A stretch of DNA of 5,627 nt from Chitinophagaceae bacterium (lineage in GTDB: Bacteria; Bacteroidota; Bacteroidia; Chitinophagales; Chitinophagaceae). The notes under the pieces were generated by a model. The model was not told the DNA's origin. It saw nothing but the letters and a program-made list of their open reading frames with translations, and searched no databases. Numbering within the stretch: the first letter of the stretch is position 1; the number at the start of each line of letters is the position of its first letter. The position numbers and the translations under genes are program-made. The stretch covers positions 1 to 5,627 of the forward strand of contig JAOQAL010000228.1 in NCBI GenBank assembly GCA_025963615.1, written 5' to 3'. Positions 1 through 5,627 of this stretch are shown here, piece by piece.

Positions 1-138
1 GCAGCTCGAAGCTCATAGCTCGAAGCTTTTCTTAACTATAGGTCTCGCAGCTCGAAGCTCATAGCTCGAAGCTTTTCTTAACTATAGGTCTCGCAGCTCG
101 AAGCTCATAGCTCGAAGCTTTTCTTAACTGTAGATCTT
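1..138. repeat. Three 46-bp higher-order tandem repeats
   Basis: Three 46-bp units lie head to tail at 1-46, 47-92 and 93-138. Each holds four heptamers (28 bp) followed by an 18-bp spacer beginning TTCTTAACT. Units 1 and 2 are identical at every base. Unit 3 differs at only three positions (130, 134 and 138), all transitions and all in the spacer, while its heptamers match perfectly. This suggests recent duplication, or gene conversion that keeps the heptamer part uniform. The spacers are repeated rather than unique, which rules out a CRISPR array. Confidence 0.95.
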
Positions 139-187
139 GAAGCTCGCAGCTCACAGCTCGAAGCTCGCAACTCACAGCTCGAAGCTT
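139..187. repeat. Tail of 21-bp triple-heptamer repeats ending in a T-run
   Basis: After the third 46-bp unit the pattern changes to contiguous heptamers with no spacer. Two 21-bp units (139-159 and 160-180, each GAAGCTC-GCARCTC-ACAGCTC) differ by one base at position 170, and a closing GAAGCTT follows at 181-187. The array then runs into a T tract (187-192). An AGCT-CGA-AGCT mini-hairpin followed by T residues superficially resembles a rho-independent terminator, but a 4-bp stem is too short for me to call one. Confidence 0.9.
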
Positions 188-266
188 TTTTTATGGCCGT
201 TAATGATTACCTTTCGCCACAAAATTTCCATTAATCCGCATCTTTATGCTGGTAAGTTACAAGGCA

Positions 267-275
267 TAAATTTTG
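267..275 (+). promoter_or_regulatory. Weak candidate Bacteroidota -7 element
   Basis: TAAATTTTG lies about 60 bp before the acyltransferase start. Its last eight bases match seven of the eight positions of the TAnnTTTG consensus known for Bacteroidota primary sigma factor promoters, with A instead of T first. Upstream, around 243-247, there is only a poor match (TTTAT) to the expected TTTG/TTG element near -33. The position is right for driving the two-gene operon, but one degenerate element in AT-rich DNA can arise by chance. Confidence 0.3.
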
Positions 276-336
276 CATCCTTCCCTTTACGTTAGTTATC
301 GTTCAGGGCCAGGTAGTACCTTAAATAAGTGAAAGA

Positions 337-1773
337 ATGTTATTTAACTCAATCAACTTTGCAATTTTTTTACCAATAGTTTTTATTCTTTACTGGTTGG
401 TAACAAATAAGAACCTAAGATCTCAAAACATATTACTTCTTGTATCCAGTTACTTCTTCTATGCTTCCTGGGACTGGAGATTTTTATTTTTGCTTATTTT
501 CTCAACCTTATTAGACTATTCCACCGGCATAAAAATGTTCGAAGCTAAAAACCAGAAGATGAAAAAATTTTGGTTTTGGCTGAGCATTTCAATAAATGTC
601 GGATTTCTCGGAGTTTTTAAATATTATAATTTTTTTGCGGTATCTTTTGCCGAAGCTATATCACATATTGGTTTACATGCAAATCCATGGACTTTAAAAG
701 TGATCTTACCCGTTGGCATTTCATTCTATACTTTTCATGGGCTGTCGTATGTATTTGATATTTATAAAGGCAGGATCAGTCCGGAAAGAAATTTTATAGA
801 TTATGCAGTTTTTGTGAGCTTCTTTCCTTTGTTGGTAGCAGGGCCCATTGAAAGAGCCACCCATCTTTTACCTCAAATAAAAAAGAAAAGAGAGTTTGAC
901 TATGCCAAAGCGGTCGATGGCCTTAGGCAAATATTATGGGGCCTTTTTAAGAAGGTGGTGATAGCAGACCAGTGTGCCACTTATGCTAATATGATATTCG
1001 ATAACCCGTCCGATTATTCCGGGAGTACCCGGGTACTGGGCGCCGTGTTTTTTGCCTTCCAGATCTATGGTGATTTTTCTGGCTATTCAGACATTGCTTT
1101 AGGCACAGCACGGCTTTTTGGGATTGAACTGTTGAGAAATTTTGCCTTCCCTTATTTTTCAAGAGACATTGCGGAATTTTGGCGGCGCTGGCATATTTCA
1201 CTTTCTTCCTGGTTCAGGGACTATTTATATATACCGTTGGGAGGCAGTAAAGGAAATCCCTGGATGAAGATAAGGAACACATTTATTATTTTTTTAGTAA
1301 GTGGATTTTGGCATGGGGCTAACTGGACATTTATTGCCTGGGGATTGTTGAACGCCTTATATATCATGCCTTCTATTATTTTTGGCACAAACCGTAATTC
1401 ACTGGATATGGTTGCCCAGGGAAAAATGTTCCCTACTATAAAGGAATTATTTTCCATGATACTAACATTTGGTTTAACCGTTTTTGCCTGGATATTTTTC
1501 AGGGCTTCAGATATAACCCATGCCTTTGATTATATTTCAAAAATATTTTCAAAGTCATTATTTACCGCACCCTCCGTAACGCCTGTTGTGTTATTTTTAT
1601 TCCTTATCCTGTTTATGAGTATCGAATGGTGGGGCCGGCATGAACAATACGCAATTGCCCGGTTGGGATTAACCTGGCCTACCGGCATGCGATGGGTTAC
1701 CTACCAGGCAATCCTTTTTGCCATATTTTATTTTGCCGGTTCCGAACAACAATTTATTTACTTCCAGTTTTAG
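337..1773 (+). CDS. MBOAT family O-acyltransferase (AlgI/DltB-like)
   Basis: Complete 478-residue polytopic inner-membrane protein, the usual length for bacterial MBOAT proteins of the AlgI/DltB/PatA group. Family members take an acyl group, usually acetyl, from a cytoplasmic donor and move it across the membrane for O-acylation of a glycan or cell-wall polymer. Seen in the sequence: an N-terminus starting MLFNSINF, a frequent start in this family; about ten or more hydrophobic segments; the block PVGISFYTFH (125-134); VAGPIER (167-173); QIYGDFSGYSD (242-252); WRRWHISLSSWFRDY (282-296); and GFWHGANW (323-330), whose H326 corresponds to the catalytic histidine of the family. H286 is the other conserved histidine. 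All core motifs are intact, so the enzyme is probably active. The ATG at 337 follows an A-rich GTGAAAGA stretch with no strong Shine-Dalgarno, normal for Bacteroidota. The next gene starts one base after the stop. The acyl group and acceptor cannot be determined from the sequence. Confidence 0.95.
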   Translation: MLFNSINFAIFLPIVFILYWLVTNKNLRSQNILLLVSSYFFYASWDWRFLFLLIFSTLLDYSTGIKMFEAKNQKMKKFWFWLSISINVGFLGVFKYYNFFAVSFAEAISHIGLHANPWTLKVILPVGISFYTFHGLSYVFDIYKGRISPERNFIDYAVFVSFFPLLVAGPIERATHLLPQIKKKREFDYAKAVDGLRQILWGLFKKVVIADQCATYANMIFDNPSDYSGSTRVLGAVFFAFQIYGDFSGYSDIALGTARLFGIELLRNFAFPYFSRDIAEFWRRWHISLSSWFRDYLYIPLGGSKGNPWMKIRNTFIIFLVSGFWHGANWTFIAWGLLNALYIMPSIIFGTNRNSLDMVAQGKMFPTIKELFSMILTFGLTVFAWIFFRASDITHAFDYISKIFSKSLFTAPSVTPVVLFLFLILFMSIEWWGRHEQYAIARLGLTWPTGMRWVTYQAILFAIFYFAGSEQQFIYFQF

Positions 1774-1777
1774 TATG
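1771..1777 (+). promoter_or_regulatory. Stop-start junction TAGTATG (likely translational coupling)
   Basis: The acyltransferase stop codon TAG (1771-1773) and the SGNH-gene start ATG (1775-1777) are separated by a single T. No purine-rich ribosome binding site precedes the second start. Ribosomes that terminate on the first gene could therefore reinitiate directly on the second, giving linked production of the two proteins. Coupling is inferred from the spacing; the arrangement itself is seen directly. Confidence 0.6.
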
Positions 1778-2734
1778 AAAAAATTTGTAAAATATGTGCT
1801 GATATTTCTTTTGCCTGCTTTCATCCTGGGCATATCGCTGGAACTGCTTCTGCGCCGGATACCGAATGATTATCTGTATAAAAAGGAATACCTGGACAGA
1901 AATTCAAGACAGATCCGGGTTTTGTTCCTGGGCAATTCTCATGTCTACTATGACATCAATCCGGAATTTATGAAGGTCAATAGCTTTAATGCCAGCCATA
2001 TCTCACAGCCGTTTAATTATGACCTGGAAATACTTAAAAAATATGAAGGCAAATGGGACAGTCTGAAATATATCGTGCTGCCTGTTGATTACATTTCTTT
2101 ATGCTTCAGGCTTGAGAACAGCGTGGAAAAATGGAGGATTAAAAACTATACCTTGTATTATGGTATTGAAAATTCCTCGAAAATAGCAGACTATACGGAA
2201 TCACTGAGCAATAAGTTAATGCCTAATTTAGAAAGGTGCTACCGGTATTACATCAAAGGCAGGCATAACATTAATCTTACCTGTTCCCTGTTGGGCTGGG
2301 GCACCAATTATAATTCCACAAACAAACAGGACTTAGTTTTTTCAGGCAAAACCGCGAGCCTTAGACATCTTTCGAATGATACCCTCAATATTGAAAAAAA
2401 CCTGGTAGATCTGAAATCAATACTTGATTTTACCAAAGCGAAAAATATTAAAGTCATTTTATACACGTCCCCAACCTATATATCTTACCTGCAGAATTTC
2501 GCCCCCGTGTTGCTCAATAAAACCCTTCATGCCGTGTCCCGCGTAGCAGCAAACTATCCAAATGCGGTATATTTCAGTTTTCAAAATGACAAATCATTTG
2601 TTGAAAATGATTACTATGATGCTGATCACCTGAATGAATTTGGGGCAAAGAAGCTTACCATCAAAATGGACAGTTTGGTTAACTCATTAGACAATCATCC
2701 GAAGACATTTTTTTCTTACCGGCCGGCATACTGA
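1775..2734 (+). CDS. Membrane-anchored SGNH/GDSL-like protein, probable MBOAT partner
   Basis: A 319-residue protein with a short basic N-terminus (MKKFVK) and a hydrophobic segment at about 7-26. That is a signal anchor or signal peptide placing the rest in the periplasm. The first conserved block is RVLFLGNSH (48-56), a GDSL-type motif with S55 as probable nucleophile. Near the C-terminus, YDADHLNEFG (281-290) gives the D-x-x-H block, with D282 and H285 completing a likely Ser-Asp-His triad. The middle is divergent and I cannot place the oxyanion-hole residues firmly. This organisation recalls DltD and AlgJ/AlgX, which work with an MBOAT protein to O-acylate a polymer; an esterase is the main alternative. 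I chose the ATG at 1775 because it gives a clean signal sequence and follows the upstream stop by one base. An in-frame ATG at 1718 would add 19 residues lying inside the MBOAT gene. The tight spacing implies co-transcription and probable translational coupling. Confidence 0.8.
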   Translation: MKKFVKYVLIFLLPAFILGISLELLLRRIPNDYLYKKEYLDRNSRQIRVLFLGNSHVYYDINPEFMKVNSFNASHISQPFNYDLEILKKYEGKWDSLKYIVLPVDYISLCFRLENSVEKWRIKNYTLYYGIENSSKIADYTESLSNKLMPNLERCYRYYIKGRHNINLTCSLLGWGTNYNSTNKQDLVFSGKTASLRHLSNDTLNIEKNLVDLKSILDFTKAKNIKVILYTSPTYISYLQNFAPVLLNKTLHAVSRVAANYPNAVYFSFQNDKSFVENDYYDADHLNEFGAKKLTIKMDSLVNSLDNHPKTFFSYRPAY

Positions 2735-2890
2735 CTTTTGTACAGCCTTTGAAGTTCCACTAGGTTAGATGACATGCATTTTTTTCCTATAGTTATTTCT
2801 AACACACTGAATCCAACAGCCGCTACCACCAATAGCCTCTTATAAGTAAACAGTTAAAAAAACTTCCCGATTCCTGATTGACATTTATCA
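2735..2890. other. Convergent intergenic region, no clear terminator
   Basis: This 156-bp gap separates the ends of the rightward operon and the leftward secA gene. It has a run of seven T at 2779-2785, suited to ending rightward transcription, and a run of seven A at 2856-2862 (T on the minus strand), suited to ending secA transcription. Neither run is directly preceded by a strong GC-rich stem. The best candidate for secA is a bulged 6-bp stem overlapping its stop codon (about 2875-2893), separated by 12 nt from the T-run. No open reading frame here looks like a gene. Confidence 0.4.
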
Positions 2891-5627
2891 TCAAGCTTCT
2901 TTCCCATGGCAGTGCTTGTACTTTTTACCTCTACCACAGGGACATGGATCGTTACGGCCAATCTTAGGACCCACCTTTACAGGCTCCTGTTTTACCGTAG
3001 TACCATTTGAAGGATCATTATAATCTTTTTCATTAGCCCCGTAATCACTACCCGCCGCATCAACGTCTTCTTTATTGATACGCATTTTACTCATATCCGT
3101 TTTCTGCTGGCGTCCTTCTTTTAAGGGCGCAGTTTCCTGTTGGGCCGGCAGCGAAGCATGGCAAAGGAAAGAAACAATGTCCCTGTTCAACCCGCTATCC
3201 ATTTGCTTAAAAAGGTTGAAGGCTTCTACTTTATAAATTACCAGCGGGTCTTTCTGTTCAAGGTAGGCTGTCTGAACACTTTGTTTAAGATCATCCATCG
3301 AACGCAAATGGTCCTTCCAGGCATCATCAATAACAGATAATGTAATAGTTCTTTCTACCGCATTACTTAATTCGGTACCTCCTGAACTGATAGTCTTATC
3401 AAGATTGGTCAAAACATTCAGTCCTTTAAGTCCGTCTGTGAAAGGCACCACCACATTCTCGATATGGCTTCCTTGTGTAAGACGGATATTTTTAAATACC
3501 GGTAATGATTGTTTTTTTACCTCTTCGGTATGCTGCTGGTATTTTTGGGTGGCTTCATCATACAATCGGTCAATCAACTTATTGATATCCCCTTTCTTAA
3601 ACTCTTCTTCTTCAATCTTTGTATCCAGGCCGAAGTTGACTATACAGGCTAATTTGAATTCTTCAAAATCCTCCTGCTCCCGGAAACCCGTCACCAGGCT
3701 TTCTGATACGACTGAAAAAGCATTATCGAGATCCAGGGCTAACCTTTCACCAAACAACGCATGGTTACGTTTGTCATATACCACGTTTCGCTGCTTGTTC
3801 ATTACATCATCGTATTCCAGCAAACGTTTACGAATTCCAAAATTGTTTTCTTCTACTTTCTTTTGCGCCCTTTCTATACTCTTTGTAATCATGCTATGCT
3901 GAATCACATCCCCTTCTTTGTAACCCAGTTTATCCATTAAACCGGCAATACGTTCGCTACCAAACATGCGCATAAGGTCATCTTCCAATGACACATAGAA
4001 CTGCGTGGTCCCTGGATCGCCCTGGCGGCCCGCACGTCCCCGCAACTGCCTGTCCACCCGGCGGCTTTCATGCCGTTCAGTGCCAATGATGGCTAAGCCC
4101 CCGGCTTCTTTAACACCGGGACCCAGTTTAATATCGGTACCACGGCCTGCCATATTCGTTGCGATAGTGATCGCCCCGGATAAACCAGCCTCCGCAACTA
4201 CTTCGGCTTCACGGGCATGCTGTTTTGCATTTAATACGTTATGGGGAATTTTTTTAACGCTCAGCATTTTACTTAGCAATTCACTTACTTCCACCGATGT
4301 GGTACCTACCAGTACCGGCCGGCCGGCATTGCGTAAAGCCTCTATTTCATCAATAGCCGCCTTATATTTTTCCCGCTTGGTTTTGTAAACAAGATCCTGG
4401 CTATCTTTTCTCGTTATCGGAATATTGGTTGGAATGGTAACCACATCCAGTTTATAAATACTCCACAGCTCGGCTGCTTCAGTCTCCGCAGTACCCGTCA
4501 TCCCTGCGAGTTTATGATACATACGGAAATAATTCTGCAACGTAACTGTAGCATAAGTTTGCGTGGCGGCTTCGATCTTCACGTTCTCTTTCGCTTCAAT
4601 AGCCTGATGCAACCCATCACTATAGCGGCGTCCATCCAATATACGACCCGTTTGCTCATCCACAATTTTTATGGCGCCGTCCATGACCACGTACTCCACA
4701 TCTTTATCAAACAGGGAATAGGCCTTTAATAGTTGCTGAACTGTATGAATGCGATCTGCTTTTTGTGCATAGTCATTTAATACCAGTTCCTTTTCGTGTA
4801 ATTTTTCATCGTTGCTCATTTCACTTTTTTCCACTTCCGCCAATCTTACACCGATATCCGGAAGAACAAAGAAATCAGGATCTTCTCCCGATTTGGTAAT
4901 CATCGCAATGCCTTTATCTGTCAGCTCAACAGAATTATTTTTCTCATCTATATGGAAAAGCAGGTCTTCATCTATAATATGCATATTGCGCATCTGGTCC
5001 TGCAGGTAATAATTTTCCGCTTTCTGCATTTTCACTTTTATACCCGGCTCACTTAAAAATTTTATAACGGGGCTGTACTTGGGCAAACCGCGATGCGCGC
5101 GGAATAGATACATGCCACCCCCTTTTGCATCATCATCACCTTCTGCAAAACGTTTTTTTGCTTCATTCAGGCATGACCTGACAATACGTTCCTGCGCTTC
5201 AACCAATTGCTGGATACGTGGTTTGTGAATATGAAACTGCTGGTCATCGCCTCTTGCTACCGGCCCTGAAATGATCAAAGGGGTTCTTGCATCATCTATC
5301 AATACAGAATCCACTTCATCTACCATAGCATAATGGTGTTTGCGTTGCACCATTTCATCCGGTGCATGCACCATATTATCACGGAGATAATCAAAACCAA
5401 ATTCATTATTGGTACCGTAAGTAATATCAGCCTGGTACGCTTTTCTTCTTTCTTCGCTATTGGGCTGATGTTTATCAATACAATCCACGGTAATGCCCAG
5501 CCATTCAAAAATGGGACCGTTCCATTCCTGGTCACGACGGGCCAGGTAATCATTCACGGTCACAATATGAACGCCCTGTCCTGCCAGTGCGTTCAGATAA
5601 GCGGGCAAAGTTGAAACAAGCGTCTTT
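2891..5627 (-). CDS. secA: Preprotein translocase ATPase SecA (N-terminus cut by window edge)
   Basis: SecA is the ATP-driven motor that pushes unfolded preproteins through SecYEG. The frame is open to the right edge; the first visible residues, [14 protein letters not shown], are the end of Walker A (GxGKT) and what follows. The TTG at 5608 is an internal leucine, not a start. The 911 visible residues include [11 protein letters not shown] (22-32), [12 protein letters not shown] (74-85), Walker B DEVD (103-106), the preprotein-binding region, [12 protein letters not shown] (373-384), the second helicase domain with [13 protein letters not shown] (490-502) and [11 protein letters not shown] (527-537), and the two-helix finger around [14 protein letters not shown] (767-780). 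The C-terminal SEC-C zinc domain has C895, C897, C906 and H907 (CxCx8CH), which binds SecB and phospholipids in other bacteria. Between IISGP and [11 protein letters not shown] lies an insertion of about 60 residues relative to E. coli SecA, typical of Bacteroidota. Roughly 100-200 N-terminal residues are missing. No frameshift is visible. Confidence 0.99.
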   Translation of the reverse strand, partial: KTLVSTLPAYLNALAGQGVHIVTVNDYLARRDQEWNGPIFEWLGITVDCIDKHQPNSEERRKAYQADITYGTNNEFGFDYLRDNMVHAPDEMVQRKHHYAMVDEVDSVLIDDARTPLIISGPVARGDDQQFHIHKPRIQQLVEAQERIVRSCLNEAKKRFAEGDDDAKGGGMYLFRAHRGLPKYSPVIKFLSEPGIKVKMQKAENYYLQDQMRNMHIIDEDLLFHIDEKNNSVELTDKGIAMITKSGEDPDFFVLPDIGVRLAEVEKSEMSNDEKLHEKELVLNDYAQKADRIHTVQQLLKAYSLFDKDVEYVVMDGAIKIVDEQTGRILDGRRYSDGLHQAIEAKENVKIEAATQTYATVTLQNYFRMYHKLAGMTGTAETEAAELWSIYKLDVVTIPTNIPITRKDSQDLVYKTKREKYKAAIDEIEALRNAGRPVLVGTTSVEVSELLSKMLSVKKIPHNVLNAKQHAREAEVVAEAGLSGAITIATNMAGRGTDIKLGPGVKEAGGLAIIGTERHESRRVDRQLRGRAGRQGDPGTTQFYVSLEDDLMRMFGSERIAGLMDKLGYKEGDVIQHSMITKSIERAQKKVEENNFGIRKRLLEYDDVMNKQRNVVYDKRNHALFGERLALDLDNAFSVVSESLVTGFREQEDFEEFKLACIVNFGLDTKIEEEEFKKGDINKLIDRLYDEATQKYQQHTEEVKKQSLPVFKNIRLTQGSHIENVVVPFTDGLKGLNVLTNLDKTISSGGTELSNAVERTITLSVIDDAWKDHLRSMDDLKQSVQTAYLEQKDPLVIYKVEAFNLFKQMDSGLNRDIVSFLCHASLPAQQETAPLKEGRQQKTDMSKMRINKEDVDAAGSDYGANEKDYNDPSNGTTVKQEPVKVGPKIGRNDPCPCGRGKKYKHCHGKEA

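Larger units (their letters stand above)
1..187. repeat. Nested heptamer array built on an AGCT core
   Basis: The whole stretch is built from 7-bp units of the form NNAGCTC (variants GCAGCTC, GAAGCTC, ATAGCTC, ACAGCTC). The last unit before each spacer, and the last of the array, reads GAAGCTT. Nineteen heptamers are visible, in blocks of four, four, four and seven; the three 18-bp spacers at 29-46, 75-92 and 121-138 separate them. One copy (167-173) is degenerate, with AACT replacing AGCT. Because AGCT is its own reverse complement, neighbouring units could form 4-bp stems with 3-nt loops (CGA, CAT, CAC, CGC), though such stems are weak. A 7-bp period keeps no reading frame, so the array is not coding. 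It begins at the first window base and may extend leftwards. It resembles in style the short tandemly repeated heptamers described in cyanobacteria; its role here is unknown. Confidence 0.95.

Noticed and set aside
1..187. Possible CRISPR array
   Set aside because: The segments between repeats are themselves identical or nearly so, and the repeat is made of 7-bp subunits; there are no unique spacers and no cas genes.
193..234. Short reading frame of 13 codons starting ATG just after the repeat array
   Set aside because: Too short, with no ribosome binding site and no recognisable product; it is expected by chance.
539..656. CGAAGCT words inside the acyltransferase gene that match the heptamer array
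   Set aside because: These are two isolated copies, out of tandem context and in coding frame; chance is a sufficient explanation.
1718..1774. Longer start for the SGNH-like protein
   Set aside because: The 19 added residues lie wholly inside the acyltransferase gene and would put non-signal residues before an otherwise typical MKK-hydrophobic signal segment.
2764..2802. GTTAGA...TCTAAC inverted repeat between the convergent genes as a terminator
   Set aside because: The stem is only 6 bp and AT-rich, with a loop of about 25-30 nt, and the T-run lies inside the loop rather than after the stem.
3405..3902. 165-codon plus-strand frame opposite secA
   Set aside because: It lies antisense to the conserved SecA helical scaffold region; its serine-rich, low-information translation is typical of a shadow frame.
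4314..4327. GC-rich repeated CCGG tract, with a similar tract at 2718-2727
   Set aside because: The first encodes Ala-Gly-Arg-Pro inside SecA and the second Arg-Pro-Ala at the end of the SGNH-like gene; ordinary codon content explains both.
4005..4388. 127-codon plus-strand frame opposite secA
   Set aside because: It lies antisense to the highly conserved second helicase domain of SecA and resembles no known protein; it is a shadow frame.

Overview
This window reads as chromosomal DNA from a member of the Bacteroidota, probably close to Chitinophagaceae/Sphingobacteriia. The best evidence is SecA: it carries an extra block of about 60 residues after the Walker B region that I know from Bacteroidota SecA proteins. 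The lack of clear Shine-Dalgarno sequences before the starts also fits. The family-level placement is an inference from general impression only.

Layout, left to right. (1) Positions 1-187 are a non-coding, strictly phased array of 7-bp units (NNAGCTC) organised into three 46-bp units and a tail of seven further heptamers. It touches the left window edge and may continue outside. (2) Positions 188-336 are an AT-rich leader with one weak promoter candidate and no convincing gene. (3) Positions 337-2734 hold a tight two-gene, rightward operon: a complete membrane-bound O-acyltransferase (MBOAT, AlgI/DltB/PatA type), then, one base after its stop codon, a membrane-anchored SGNH/GDSL-like protein. 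(4) Positions 2735-2890 are a short convergent intergenic region. (5) From 2891 to the right edge, on the minus strand, runs secA. Its C-terminus is intact, and its N-terminus is cut by the window edge inside the Walker A motif.

The two rightward genes resemble other MBOAT/SGNH pairs (AlgI with AlgJ/AlgX, DltB with DltD, PatA with PatB). In those, the MBOAT protein passes an acyl group across the inner membrane and the SGNH partner places it on a glycan or other acceptor. Joint action here is inferred from family, order and spacing. The acceptor cannot be read from this window, because no glycosyltransferase or polysaccharide gene is present. SecA is the housekeeping preprotein translocase ATPase and is functionally unrelated to the pair.

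The most unusual element is the heptamer array. Each unit carries a self-complementary AGCT core at fixed 7-bp spacing, nested in a nearly perfect 46-bp repeat. I see no clear evidence for a new multi-gene system. The second point worth following up is the orphan acyltransferase pair next to secA.
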